DNA of 64,000 nt from Methylococcales bacterium (GTDB taxonomy: Bacteria; Pseudomonadota; Gammaproteobacteria; Methylococcales; Methylomonadaceae). The stretch covers positions 186,001 through 250,000 of the forward strand of contig JAQTPT010000001.1 of assembly GCA_028712795.1 (NCBI GenBank). Reading direction: 5' to 3'. Within the stretch, counting starts at the first letter, position 1. Each line of letters starts with the position of its first letter. Positions 10,567 to 19,478 of this stretch are shown here, piece after piece. Position numbers and translations under genes: made by a program. Below the pieces are notes generated by a model that was given only the letters and a program-made list of their open reading frames with translations, was not told the origin of the DNA and did no database searches.

Positions 10567-12444
10567 ATGAGCGATAAACTCACCATCCGTAATATCAACG
10601 CCGTGTTCAACAGCGAACTGCTGTTTCCGACCCTGACCCGCTACAACCGCCTGGAAAGCCGTCCCCGCACAGACAATTTCCAGCGGGCGATGCGCGCCGA
10701 AGTGCGCGATGCCTTGTGGATGCTCTGCAAACAGTGGCAGATGGGCGAGTTTCTCGGCGACGACGCTGGCAGTCCGGTGGCGGCGAAGATTCATGTCGAG
10801 GGGCAACGCATTACTAAGTATCAACCCGTGGGCGGCAGCGCGCGCGCATTCGATAACGATACGCCTCTGGAAGCCATCGTGGAGCGGCGCGATATTTCCT
10901 GGGCCATCGGTGGTGTACCGGTTTCCTTGGATTTGCGCTTGCAGATGGGCAGACGATGGTTAAAGCTGATGCCTGCCGGCGCCGGCGATAAATTCAAGGC
11001 ACAATATCCCATCTTGCAACCCGATTCGACCAACAAAGATCAGGCAGCAATCTGCGCGCATGCGGAAGTCTGGCAACAATTCCAGGCGGTCGCCGGCCGG
11101 GCGATGGATGGCGCTACGCTCTATCTGTATCTGAAAGCAGACCCCGGCCATTTGGCCTCCGATAGCATCGCAACGTTGACTGCCGCTGAAAAGCTGGCAG
11201 CCGATACTGAAGGACCTAAGTTCGTGGCCTGGTTCGAAAAACTGTATTTGCAGCCGCAAGCGGAGCAAGGCGATGCCTGGCAACCGTCTCGACTGGAATA
11301 TCAATTCAGCTGTTCGGTGCCGGACGGCGGCGACGGCGACAAAGTGTTGGCCGCCGAGGAATACTATCAGGGGCGGCTGGACTGGTATAACTTTGACTGG
11401 GATACCAGTCGAACCGGTTTGGATGTTGGCGATCAGCAAACCCCGCCGCAACCGGTCGAAAAGAAATACACCACGCAAAGTTTCATTCCCACGCCGGTGC
11501 GCTTTAATGGCATGCCGGATACTCGCTGGTGGGCCTTCGAGGATGGCAAGACCAATTTCGGCGACATCAAGCCCGGCACTACCGATTTGGCAAAATTGCT
11601 GCTGATCGAGTTCGGCCTGGTCTATGCCAACGACTGGTTCATTTTGCCGTACACGGTGCCGAGTGGTTCTGTGTTGAATATCAAAGGCCTGTCGGTCACC
11701 AACACCTTCGGCGAACGTTTCTGGATCGAAGCGGCCGGCAGCGGTTCAGATCAGGCCTGGCAGCGCTGGGCGATGTATTCGTTAAATATCAAAGGTCAGG
11801 CCGATGAACCGGCGGATTTAACCTTGCTGGTGTTGCCGACGGTGCCGAAAATTCAAGAAAGCCCACCGTTGGAACAGATTGCTTTTATTCGCGACGAAAC
11901 GGCAAACATGGTCTGGGGCATTGAAAACACCATACCGATGGCCAGCGGCTGGACGCGCGCCGGTAACATCGCCGCCGCCGAATATCATCAACAGCTGCAA
12001 ATGCTTCACGATCAGGCGGTTATCGGTCCGGCGCCGGTGCCGATAGAATGGAAGGCCGCGTTCCGTTACGAACTGATGACCACGGTGCCGGAAAACTGGA
12101 TACCGTTTGTTCCGCAGCATATCCCAGGCGACAATCGGCAGATTCAGCTACGCCGCGCGGCAATGCCTAGGTTGCTGAATAACGATCCCGAGCCCAATTA
12201 CGAACGCGTCAGGCCACGGACGGTAATGCTGCGGCAAGGCCTGGATGCCAAACAACCCTTCTTCATTTACGAAGAAGAGGTGCCGCGATCAGGCATGCAT
12301 GTCAGTCAGACCTTTCAGCGTACCCGCTGGAACAACGGCCAGGTGTTTATCTGGATTGGCGCCCAAAAAGCCACCGGCCGCGGAGAAGGCCATAGCGGGC
12401 TGGCGTATGATCAAATTGTCAGTACGGGTTCGAAAGACTCATAA
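10567..12444 (+). CDS. Large protein of unknown function (625 aa), last gene of giant-protein cluster
   Basis: The ATG lies only three bases after the stop of the 1903-codon gene. The N-terminus has a strongly conserved-looking block (AEVRDALWMLCKQWQMGEF, about residues 41-59) which I associate with a recurrent but uncharacterised protein family always found near very large neighbours. A second block, VYANDWFILPYTVPSGS, lies near residue 355, and the C-terminus ends with a Trp/Arg/Gly-rich stretch (TRWNNGQVFIWIGA). There is no signal peptide or membrane helix. Many Trp residues and the absence of catalytic signatures suggest a binding or structural role. It closes the high-G+C block; a 209-base convergent spacer separates it from the pyrimidine genes. 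Confidence 0.65.
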   Translation: MSDKLTIRNINAVFNSELLFPTLTRYNRLESRPRTDNFQRAMRAEVRDALWMLCKQWQMGEFLGDDAGSPVAAKIHVEGQRITKYQPVGGSARAFDNDTPLEAIVERRDISWAIGGVPVSLDLRLQMGRRWLKLMPAGAGDKFKAQYPILQPDSTNKDQAAICAHAEVWQQFQAVAGRAMDGATLYLYLKADPGHLASDSIATLTAAEKLAADTEGPKFVAWFEKLYLQPQAEQGDAWQPSRLEYQFSCSVPDGGDGDKVLAAEEYYQGRLDWYNFDWDTSRTGLDVGDQQTPPQPVEKKYTTQSFIPTPVRFNGMPDTRWWAFEDGKTNFGDIKPGTTDLAKLLLIEFGLVYANDWFILPYTVPSGSVLNIKGLSVTNTFGERFWIEAAGSGSDQAWQRWAMYSLNIKGQADEPADLTLLVLPTVPKIQESPPLEQIAFIRDETANMVWGIENTIPMASGWTRAGNIAAAEYHQQLQMLHDQAVIGPAPVPIEWKAAFRYELMTTVPENWIPFVPQHIPGDNRQIQLRRAAMPRLLNNDPEPNYERVRPRTVMLRQGLDAKQPFFIYEEEVPRSGMHVSQTFQRTRWNNGQVFIWIGAQKATGRGEGHSGLAYDQIVSTGSKDS

Positions 12445-12653
12445 TCGTGAATGTCTGCTTTTAAAATTGCCAAGGACAGCTTTGGGTCGTAAACAGTCAG
12501 TCATATTTCCAGATGCTTTAAACGTACAAAGGAAAGCCTTGTAAACTCCTTAACAGAGCGTTTTTTTAACGGAAATAACCCGATAAAAAATCAAAACACT
12601 TTCGGATGGGCTAGGTTTAGGGGATATTTTTTAAATAAATGTGCCCGTGGCAA
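12445..12653. other. Convergent spacer at the right edge of the giant-gene cluster
   Basis: The 209 bases between the last giant gene (plus) and pyrX (minus) are clearly more A+T-rich than the cluster. A T-run (12559-12567) occurs, but I see no strong stem before it. No gene, tRNA or integrase-type attachment repeat is visible, so the edge of the cluster is marked only by base composition. Confidence 0.4.
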
Positions 12654-13943
12654 TCACCCAGACTTTTCTAAACAATGAATAATTTTGCCTGCCTGCAAGG
12701 TATGGGTAACGCGGCCTTTCAGTGTTTGTCCCCAAAACGGTGTATTAACCCCCTGACTTTTCCAGTTGTCTGAATTGACTTGCCACTCTAATTCCGGGTC
12801 AAAAATACACACATCCGCAGCGAAACCAACTGTTAATGCCCCGCTTTTTATATGTAGAACCCGCGCCGGATTTCCGCTCAGTGATGCTATGCCCTGTTCC
12901 AGCGTTATGGCGTGTTCCGCCACCAATTTCAGCATTAGGGGCAACAGCGTTTCCAGTGATGAGACTCCGGAAGCAGTCTCTGGAAATGCACCCAGCTTGG
13001 CATCTATATCATGCGGCTGATGGTCTGAACAAATACTGTTGAGCGTGCCGCTGGCCAAGCCTTCTCTTAGATACTGCTGGTCTGTTTCGGTCCGCAAGGG
13101 CGGTAACACATGATAGTTACTATCAAAAGGTATGATGTCATTTTCTGTCAAATGCAGTTGATGGATGGCAACATCCGCACTCACCTTCAAGCCATACTTT
13201 TTCGCCTGATATATTTTGATTACTGAACGTTTGCAGCTTAGCTGACCGAAATGCACCCGGCAGCCGGTTAGCTCTACTAATTCCAGGCACTGTGCCAACG
13301 CTATTGTTTCCGCCTCTTCTGGAATACCGGGCAAGCCATAACGGGTTGCAACAGCGCCTTCATGAGCGCACCCATTATTGCCCAGCCAATAATCGTTGGG
13401 CCGGAACATGAACAACAAATCATGGCTTGCCGCATATTCCATTGCCCGCCTTAATATCAGCAGGTTTCTCACTGACTGATTAGCATTACCGACTGCAATA
13501 CAACCGGCCTGTTTAAGTGATAACATGGCGCTTAATTCCGTGCCTTCCAGTTTCTGGGTCAGCGCCGCAATCGGATAGATTTGAGGGTAGCCGGCTTTTT
13601 CCGCCAGCTCCTTTATGAGTTCTGCAACAGCGGGCGTGTCTATGACCGGGCTCGTATCCGGCTGTAAACATAGGGTAGTGACGCCGCCACTTGCAGCGGC
13701 AACAGTTTCACTCTTGAAAGTCGCTTTGCGGCTTTGTCCGGGCTCACGCAAACGGACGCTTAAATCTATAAAACCCGGACAGATTATTTGGTTATGCGCG
13801 TCAATAATGGTGTCAGGCTTAAAACCAGCGGGCTCGTTGGTGACGGAAACAATTTTACCGCCAGCAACATAAACACTGCCAAATCGGTTTATATTGTTGA
13901 CTGGATCGATAATCTGTCCTTGTTTGATATGTATTCGCCTCAT
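12654..13943 (-). CDS. pyrX: PyrX: catalytically inactive dihydroorotase-like subunit of aspartate transcarbamoylase
   Basis: The 429-residue product has the dihydroorotase/amidohydrolase fold signature (PGFIDL...REPG, then CSDHQPHD near residue 309), but the metal-binding HxH of active enzymes is replaced: the motif reads FIDLSVRLREPG, with Ser and Arg where the two zinc-binding His should be. In Pseudomonas-type class A aspartate transcarbamoylases, a dead DHOase homologue (PyrX, also called PyrC') is needed for assembly with PyrB. The gene starts one base inside the pyrB stop (TAATG), the expected coupled arrangement. A separate active PyrC should be encoded elsewhere. Annotation as plain pyrC would be misleading. 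Confidence 0.88.
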   Translation of the reverse strand: MRRIHIKQGQIIDPVNNINRFGSVYVAGGKIVSVTNEPAGFKPDTIIDAHNQIICPGFIDLSVRLREPGQSRKATFKSETVAAASGGVTTLCLQPDTSPVIDTPAVAELIKELAEKAGYPQIYPIAALTQKLEGTELSAMLSLKQAGCIAVGNANQSVRNLLILRRAMEYAASHDLLFMFRPNDYWLGNNGCAHEGAVATRYGLPGIPEEAETIALAQCLELVELTGCRVHFGQLSCKRSVIKIYQAKKYGLKVSADVAIHQLHLTENDIIPFDSNYHVLPPLRTETDQQYLREGLASGTLNSICSDHQPHDIDAKLGAFPETASGVSSLETLLPLMLKLVAEHAITLEQGIASLSGNPARVLHIKSGALTVGFAADVCIFDPELEWQVNSDNWKSQGVNTPFWGQTLKGRVTHTLQAGKIIHCLEKSG

Positions 13944-14905
13944 TACATGACACCCTGTTTCTGCATGGCCATTGCCATGATAGCCATACGGATAGCTATG
14001 CCATTGCTAACCTGTTTGAGTATGACTGACTGCGGGCCATCAGCGACTTTTGAATCAATTTCAACGCCCCTGTTAATGGGGCCTGGGTGCATGACGATAG
14101 CATCGGGCTTGGCGATTTTCAGTTTATCTTCAGTCAGCCCGAAACATTTAAAATATTCGCTTTCACTGGGTAATAATGCAGAAGTCATGCGCTCTTTTTG
14201 TAAACGCAGCATGAGAATGACATCAATATCTTTAAGACCTTCGGTCAAACTATGCGAAACACTCACACCCAAACTTTCCACATGCGCGGGCAGCAATGTC
14301 TTGGGGGCAATCACCCGGACTTCAGCGACGCCCAAGGTATTTAATGCCTGAATCTGTGACCGGGCAACCCTGGAATGCAATATATCGCCAATAATAGCCA
14401 CTCTCAGATTAGAGAAATCCTGTTTTATCTGTCGAATTGTGAACATATCCAGCATGGCCTGAGTGGGATGGGCATGTTGCCCGTCACCCGCATTAATAAC
14501 GCTGATATGGGGGGCGGTTTGTTGGGCAATAAAGTGAGCCGCGCCGCTAATGGCGTGACGCACCACAAACATGTCGACAAACATCGCCTCCAGATTGCGT
14601 ATGGTGTCAAGCAGACTTTCCCCCTTGGATGTTGACGAGGTCGAAATGCTCATGCTCAAGACATCGGCGGACAAGCGCTTGGCGGCTAATTCAAAAGTAG
14701 TCCGTGTCCGCGTGCTGTTTTCAAAAAAAAGATTGACGATAGTTTTACCCCGCAAGAGCGGCACTTTTTTAATCTGTTGATCATTCATGCCGATAAACGA
14801 TTCGGCTACATCGAGAATTTCTGTCAACAAGCTTTTTTCCAGGCCTTCAATGGATAAAAAGTGTTTAAGCTTGCCTTCCGCATTCAATTGGAGGTTATCT
14901 GCCAT
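13943..14905 (-). CDS. pyrB: Aspartate carbamoyltransferase catalytic subunit
   Basis: PyrB joins carbamoyl phosphate and aspartate to carbamoyl aspartate, the committed step of pyrimidine synthesis. The 320-residue product shows the carbamoyl-phosphate loop [15 protein letters not shown] (about residues 60-74), the [10 protein letters not shown] block near 146 and [10 protein letters not shown] near 283. Length is normal for the family. It lies between pyrR (3 bases upstream) and pyrX (stop/start overlap), forming the class A ATCase unit in which catalytic chains depend on the inactive PyrX chain. No regulatory pyrI gene is present, in keeping with this class. Confidence 0.95.
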   Translation of the reverse strand: MADNLQLNAEGKLKHFLSIEGLEKSLLTEILDVAESFIGMNDQQIKKVPLLRGKTIVNLFFENSTRTRTTFELAAKRLSADVLSMSISTSSTSKGESLLDTIRNLEAMFVDMFVVRHAISGAAHFIAQQTAPHISVINAGDGQHAHPTQAMLDMFTIRQIKQDFSNLRVAIIGDILHSRVARSQIQALNTLGVAEVRVIAPKTLLPAHVESLGVSVSHSLTEGLKDIDVILMLRLQKERMTSALLPSESEYFKCFGLTEDKLKIAKPDAIVMHPGPINRGVEIDSKVADGPQSVILKQVSNGIAIRMAIMAMAMQKQGVM

Positions 14906-14908
14906 CGT

Positions 14909-15415
14909 TTATGCTACCGTGTCTATTAGTTGCAGGTGGATAGCCAAAGGCTCGGGGCCGGTTAATTTGATACGTTGATCGGCATTGAGTGTGACACTGG
15001 CGCCGACGCAATCAGGACTTAAGGGAATTTGTCTGCCGTCGCGCTCTATCAACACACCCAAGACCACTTGATTTGGCCGGCCATAATCAAAAATCTCATT
15101 CAGAGCCGCGCGTATCGTTCTTCCAGTATAAAAAACATCATCAATCAGGATAATATTGCGGCCTTCAATGTGCTGCGGCAATTGGCTTGGTTTCACATTC
15201 GGATTAACGCCAATTTGCGAAAAATCGTCGCGATAAAACGATATATCCAGCAGCCCCAGCGGTTCGGTAATATTAAGTCTTTGGTGCATTTGCTCCGCTA
15301 TCCATACGCCGCCGGTGCGGATGCCTATCATCAGAGGATTAGTCAGTTGTCTTTCGACGATGATACGGTTTAGCCCGGCTTCCAGCTTATTGAGTAAATC
15401 GTGTATTTCTAGCAC
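14909..15415 (-). CDS. pyrR: Bifunctional pyrimidine regulatory protein / uracil phosphoribosyltransferase
   Basis: The 168-residue protein has the type I phosphoribosyltransferase PRPP loop (NIILIDDVFYTGRTIRAALN, about residues 88-107) and the DISFYRDDF block typical of PyrR. In Gram-positive bacteria PyrR binds pyr mRNA leaders; in Gammaproteobacteria of this gene order its regulatory role is less clear, while uracil phosphoribosyltransferase activity is expected. The start codon is GTG, immediately after the ruvX stop with no gap, so translation is probably coupled. Confidence 0.92.
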   Translation of the reverse strand: MLEIHDLLNKLEAGLNRIIVERQLTNPLMIGIRTGGVWIAEQMHQRLNITEPLGLLDISFYRDDFSQIGVNPNVKPSQLPQHIEGRNIILIDDVFYTGRTIRAALNEIFDYGRPNQVVLGVLIERDGRQIPLSPDCVGASVTLNADQRIKLTGPEPLAIHLQLIDTVA

Positions 15416-15871
15416 TTAATGATCCTTTTTATAGTCATTTAACCAGGTCTGCAAGATAAGCTGGGCAGCAAGTTGATCCTGGACTTCCCAAAGCCTGCCT
15501 GCATTAACGTTGACTTCATCAAATAACAGATGCTTGGCTTCAAATGTAGTTAAAGTCTCATCCTGTTGATAAACAGGGAGTTGATAACGGCCTTCCAATT
15601 GGCGGCAGAATTTTAACATGCGTGGTGTTATCGGGTTGTCCGAGCCGTCAGCCTGCCTGGAAATGCCAACCACCAGACCTGCAGGCCGCCACTCCAGTAT
15701 AAGCTTGCTGATTATGGTCCAATCCGGGCTTTGATTTATGGAGCGGATAGTCTGCAACGGACTTGCAGTAGCCGTGATGGTTTGACCGACAGCGGCGCCT
15801 ATTTTTTTATAGCCGAAATCAAAGCACAGATAAGTATCGGCGTTGGCTCTTGTTAATAACGGATCTTGCAT
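15416..15871 (-). CDS. ruvX: RuvX/YqgF, putative Holliday junction resolvase-like nuclease
   Basis: The 151-residue RNase H-fold protein carries the family's first acidic motif in CFDFGYKKIGAAVG (about residues 17-30), the VVGISRQADGS strand and the ETLTTFEA block with an acidic residue near 104. YqgF/RuvX proteins act in DNA or 16S rRNA end processing; the exact substrate is still debated. It sits between yqgE and pyrR, the usual gammaproteobacterial position, and abuts pyrR without spacing. Confidence 0.92.
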   Translation of the reverse strand: MQDPLLTRANADTYLCFDFGYKKIGAAVGQTITATASPLQTIRSINQSPDWTIISKLILEWRPAGLVVGISRQADGSDNPITPRMLKFCRQLEGRYQLPVYQQDETLTTFEAKHLLFDEVNVNAGRLWEVQDQLAAQLILQTWLNDYKKDH

Positions 15872-15938
15872 GGTTCAGATTGTATTCAAAGAAAGGTAAT
15901 GCCGTAGCAGGTATTATTTATTTGAAAGTATCCTGGCA

Positions 15939-16502
15939 TCAGCCATGCCCTGCCTGTGTCGTTAACTGGTTAATATCAATACCAATTTGTTCCGCTGCCG
16001 CACGCCAACGCATGTCAATCGGCTCATCAAATAAAACGTGTTGGCTATAAGGCGTATTTAGCCAGGCGTTAGCCAATATTTCCTGTTCCAGTTGACCTTC
16101 ACCCCAGCCTGCATAGCCTAAAGCCACCATATACTGCTCAGGCCCTTTGCCGGCAGCAATGGCTTCAATCACGTCACGGGATGTCGTTAAGGAAATTGAC
16201 TCTGAAATGACCATGCTGGCATCCCAACCTCCACCTGTTGTGTGCAACACGAAACCTCGCTCCTGCTGCACAGGACCACCTGCAAAAACAGGTGCTTCAG
16301 CCGCGTGAAGCGAGGTGGCGCGAATATTCATCTGCATAAAAATGTCGCCTAACTTCATCTCTGCTGACCTGTTGATGACAATACCTAAAGCGCCTTCTTG
16401 ATTATGTTGGCACAAATAGGTCACCGTATGAAAAAAATTAGGATCAGCCAAGCTGGGCATGGCGATGATAAACTGGTTATTTAAGTAGGTGAATTGTTTC
16501 AT
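15939..16502 (-). CDS. yqgE: YqgE/AlgH family protein
   Basis: The 187-residue protein matches the YqgE/AlgH family: N-terminal FIIAMPSLADPNFFHTVTYL, then GALGIVINR and GGPVQQERGFVLH, and the GYAGWGEGQLEQEI block near residue 130. The molecular function of the family is unknown, although AlgH has been linked to alginate regulation in Pseudomonas. Its place between tonB and ruvX matches the conserved gene order. The start ATG is unambiguous. Confidence 0.93.
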   Translation of the reverse strand: MKQFTYLNNQFIIAMPSLADPNFFHTVTYLCQHNQEGALGIVINRSAEMKLGDIFMQMNIRATSLHAAEAPVFAGGPVQQERGFVLHTTGGGWDASMVISESISLTTSRDVIEAIAAGKGPEQYMVALGYAGWGEGQLEQEILANAWLNTPYSQHVLFDEPIDMRWRAAAEQIGIDINQLTTQAGHG

Positions 16503-16542
16503 GGCACTTAGTATCGAAGGTTATGGTGACTTAAGCAACTAT

Positions 16543-17496
16543 TTATCGCGTGACCAAGCCTGATTCGTCAGAGAATTTCCAAACCCGTGTGATCACCAGA
16601 ACGTCAAGCTCTTTGCGGAGGTCCAAGGGCAGTGGCGCAAATGGCGCGCTCATACGGACAATTTTTTTAGCGGCTTCATCCAGTGCAGGGATTCCAGAAG
16701 ATTTGTTAATGCGGATGCTGTAAATACTCCCATCCTCGTTAATGCCAACATCCATGGTTAAAGTGCCCGAGAAATTTTTCTTGGCTGCCACTTCAGGGTA
16801 ATTAAGATTTCCTGTCCGCTCAACTTTACTTTCCCAATCTTTCATATATTGCGCTGCAAGATATTTATGGGCGCTCACCGAGTCAACAAATTTTATTTTG
16901 GTCCGGTCTGAGCTAGGCTGGCTTTGCCTGATTTCTGTACCCAGTTGAGCAATTTGTTGCTGCAATGATTCTGCCGTCAATTGCGGACGCCTTTCAGCTT
17001 GGCTGACTACTGCGCTTTTATCAGCGGTAACAACCTTTTTATCAGCCTTTGGTTGGGTGATTATTTTTTGTGTCTTTGTAATTTTACTCTCGTCGGGAGC
17101 TATTTTTTTAACTTTCTTCTCCTGGCTATTTTCCTTCTTGGCTTTCTTTTCCGCAGCTGGTTCTGGCCTTTTGGATGCTATATTTTTGGTTTGCCTAGGC
17201 TCGTTACTTCTTTTGCTTGGGCGATCTTGAGGCTTTGATTCGGGCTTTTTGGCTTCCTCGCCCGCAGCCAACTGATTTTCCTTCGCTAAAAAATCAGCCT
17301 TGTTTGGCGCTTTTTTTACAGGCACATTGACCAGTGTTATATCTATCGATTTATTGATTTTCTCAGGTTTTGGCGTGGTGAAATTTATTCCCAAGACCAA
17401 GGCAATGTGAACAATAAACGCTACAAATAAAGCTATCAATAATGAGTTTTTATTAAACCGGGCAGCGGAATGGGCAAATATCGCCTTATTTTTCAT
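16543..17496 (-). CDS. tonB: TonB-family energy transducer
   Basis: TonB spans the inner membrane and periplasm and passes proton-motive energy from ExbB/ExbD to outer-membrane receptors. The protein has one N-terminal membrane helix (LLIALFVAFIVHIALVLGI), a long Lys/Pro/Glu-rich periplasmic linker of roughly 100 residues, and a C-terminal TonB domain with GTLTMDVGINEDGSIYSIRI. An upstream TTG at 17517 would overlap gshB by 20 bases; I prefer the ATG at 17496, one base after the gshB stop. No exbBD genes are adjacent. The linker is dominated by Lys-rich runs more than by the classic Glu-Pro/Lys-Pro repeats. Confidence 0.88.
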   Translation of the reverse strand: MKNKAIFAHSAARFNKNSLLIALFVAFIVHIALVLGINFTTPKPEKINKSIDITLVNVPVKKAPNKADFLAKENQLAAGEEAKKPESKPQDRPSKRSNEPRQTKNIASKRPEPAAEKKAKKENSQEKKVKKIAPDESKITKTQKIITQPKADKKVVTADKSAVVSQAERRPQLTAESLQQQIAQLGTEIRQSQPSSDRTKIKFVDSVSAHKYLAAQYMKDWESKVERTGNLNYPEVAAKKNFSGTLTMDVGINEDGSIYSIRINKSSGIPALDEAAKKIVRMSAPFAPLPLDLRKELDVLVITRVWKFSDESGLVTR

Positions 17497-17497
17497 A

Positions 17498-18445
17498 TTA
17501 TTGAAGGGTGTTTTCAATATGATCCATCAATAGGCCGGTTATGTTAAGCCCAAACTGTTGATCCAATTCTTGCGCGCACGTAGGACTGGTGACATTAATT
17601 TCAGTCAGCGTATCGCCAATAACATCCAACCCGACAAAAATCAAGCCTTTTTCCCGCAATGTAGGCCCCACCTGGTTGGCAATCCACCAGTCCTGTTCTG
17701 TGAGTTTCCTGCCTTCCGCACGCCCGCCGGCAGCCAGATTGCCACGCGTCTCACCTTGGGCAGGAATACGGGCCAGCGCATAGGGTACTGCTTCGCCATT
17801 AATCAATAAGATGCGTTTATCGCCGTCTTTAATTTCCGGCAGATACTTTTGCGCCATCACGTAGCGGCTATTATATTGCGTCATGGTTTCCAGGATAACA
17901 CTCAGATTAGGATCGCTTTGACGCAAATGAAAAATTGAGGTTCCGCCCATGCCATCCAAAGGCTTTAAAATAATTTCCCCCTGCTCATGCAAAAAGCGCC
18001 TTATTCTGGCGGGTTCCCTTGCAACCAAGGTTTCTGCACAACATTGCGGAAACCATGCGGTAAAAAGTTTTTCATTGGCATCCCGCAGCGATTGCGGCTT
18101 ATTAACCACATAAACTCCCATGCTTTCGGCGCGTTCCAGCAAATAAGTGGCGTAAATATACTCCTGATCAAAAGGCGGATCCTTTCGCATCATTATGACA
18201 TTTAGTTGATCCAGAGGAATATCCTGCTCGCCAATAAACTGATGCCATTGTTGCGCATCGCGCTGAACAGTCAGCGTCCGTGTTCTGGCATAGGCTCTGC
18301 CATTTCTTAGAAACAAGTCATTAAGTTCCATATAATGCAGCTCCCAGCCTCTGGATTGAGCCTCAAGCAGCATGGCAAAACTGGTGTCTTTTTTGATATT
18401 GATATGGGCAATGGAATCCATGACCATGCCGAGCTTTATTGGCAT
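17498..18445 (-). CDS. gshB: Glutathione synthetase
   Basis: GshB is an ATP-grasp ligase joining gamma-glutamylcysteine and glycine. The 315-residue product has the family N-terminus (KLGMVMDSIAHINIKKDTSF), MMRKDPPFDQEYIYATYLLE near residue 86, the ATP-binding KPLDGMGGTSIF near 162 and the INVTSPTC end of the active site near 281. Length equals the E. coli enzyme within a residue or two. It heads the seven-gene minus-strand run through tonB, yqgE, ruvX, pyrR, pyrB and pyrX. Confidence 0.96.
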   Translation of the reverse strand: MPIKLGMVMDSIAHINIKKDTSFAMLLEAQSRGWELHYMELNDLFLRNGRAYARTRTLTVQRDAQQWHQFIGEQDIPLDQLNVIMMRKDPPFDQEYIYATYLLERAESMGVYVVNKPQSLRDANEKLFTAWFPQCCAETLVAREPARIRRFLHEQGEIILKPLDGMGGTSIFHLRQSDPNLSVILETMTQYNSRYVMAQKYLPEIKDGDKRILLINGEAVPYALARIPAQGETRGNLAAGGRAEGRKLTEQDWWIANQVGPTLREKGLIFVGLDVIGDTLTEINVTSPTCAQELDQQFGLNITGLLMDHIENTLQ

Positions 18446-18504
18446 AACTGTCCTGCTTTGAGTACTTCAGAAGAAATGTATTGGGTTCATTTTATAGATT
18501 GTTA

Positions 18505-18533
18505 TTTACCTTGAAAAGATTTTTTGGTATAAA
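18505..18533 (+). promoter_or_regulatory. Candidate sigma-70 promoter for rpmB-rpmG
   Basis: TTTACC at 18505-18510 and TATAAA at 18528-18533 are separated by 17 bases, and the -10 box lies about 42 bases before the rpmB start. The region upstream is A+T-rich, as expected for a strong ribosomal-protein promoter. No start site has been measured. Confidence 0.5.
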
Positions 18534-18575
18534 GACGGGCTAACTTTTGAATTTAGGCACACCAAGAGGTCAATT

Positions 18576-18812
18576 ATGTCTAGAGTATGTCAAGTAACCG
18601 GCAAGCAACCCGTTACAGGTAACAACGTATCACACGCAAACAACAGAACCAAAAGACGTTTTCTTCCAAATCTGCAACATCACAGATTTTGGGTTGAAAG
18701 CGAAAATCGTTGGGTTCGTCTCAGAATTTCCACGAAAGCAATGCGTATCATTGATAAAAACGGCATAGACGCAGTATTGGCGGATTTGCGTAAAAACGGC
18801 ACAAAAGTTTAA
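18576..18812 (+). CDS. rpmB: 50S ribosomal protein L28
   Basis: The 78-residue basic protein begins [20 protein letters not shown] and carries the [11 protein letters not shown] block and the [13 protein letters not shown] core, all typical of bacterial L28. It is the zinc-free form: the paired Cys motifs of zinc-binding L28 are absent (one Cys only). An AGAGG ribosome-binding sequence precedes the ATG. It is cotranscribed with rpmG, 11 bases downstream, as in E. coli. Confidence 0.97.
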   Translation: MSRVCQVTGKQPVTGNNVSHANNRTKRRFLPNLQHHRFWVESENRWVRLRISTKAMRIIDKNGIDAVLADLRKNGTKV

Positions 18813-18823
18813 GGGGATAGAAA

Positions 18824-18979
18824 ATGCGCGATAAAATTAAACTGGTTTCTACTGAAGGCACTGGCCACTTTTATACCACTACAAAAAACAAGCGTACAAT
18901 GCCGGAAAAAATAGAGATCAAAAAATTTGATCCTGTTGTCCGCAAACATGTGATCTATAAAGAAGCTAAAATCAAATAA
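18824..18979 (+). CDS. rpmG: 50S ribosomal protein L33
   Basis: A short gene of 51 codons, reading [20 protein letters not shown] at the N-terminus and ending [11 protein letters not shown]. This is L33 in its zinc-free form: the CxxC pairs of the zinc-binding version are missing. It follows rpmB after 11 bases with GGGGA just upstream of the ATG. A long hairpin 27 bases downstream probably ends the transcript. Confidence 0.96.
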   Translation: MRDKIKLVSTEGTGHFYTTTKNKRTMPEKIEIKKFDPVVRKHVIYKEAKIK

Positions 18980-19005
18980 TCATTCAGATTTTAAAAAACT
19001 TCTTG

Positions 19006-19066
19006 AAAGGTGCCTTGGATAACTACAGCTATCAGTATCTGTGGTTATCTGGCTCCCTTAATTTTC
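19006..19066 (+). terminator. Hairpin downstream of rpmG
   Basis: GATAACTACAG (19018-19028) pairs with CTGTGGTTATC (19039-19049) over 11 base pairs with one G-T wobble and a 10-base loop; flanking AAGG/CCTT and GCC/GGC segments can extend the stem. The tail is AATTTT, only weakly T-rich, so termination may be inefficient. Confidence 0.5.
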
Positions 19067-19478
19067 GCATGACTAAAACTGATCGGATGTCCAAACGCAT
19101 TCGCCGAAGTTAATATTGCCGGGCTTCCTAGAGCTTCCCGGTATCGCCCTCGAAAAACCCTCAACTTTAAAACCGCATTCCGGCATTCAGCCGGTGGCTT
19201 TAGCCGGTGCTTGAAGATCACCCCATGAAGCCTAATTTCTTATACCTTTTAAGTCTCATGTCAACTGATAAATTTGAACGACTCAGTAAGGTTTTATTAT
19301 TTGGCGATTGTGAACAAGGTTTCTTTCTCACAAATTATAATTTTTGGACTCAACTTGCCTGAGTTATTTTGTGCGTATTCCTTAACGGACTTTTCGTTGT
19401 CTGGCGGTTGCTTATAAGTGTACGTACAATTCCAACCTGTACAAACTATAAATGAGGGCAACCATAAGAGATGCGCCC
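19067..19478. repeat. Gene-free spacer with a dispersed repeat (copy A)
   Basis: No coding region is visible between the L33 hairpin and the end of ilvA. At about 19172-19217 the sequence CGCATTCCGG and then CTTTAGCCGGTGCT occur, with an extra CATTCAGCCGGTGG between them; the same two blocks recur near 34862-34887, making this a dispersed intergenic repeat. The remainder shows nothing I can identify. Confidence 0.45.
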
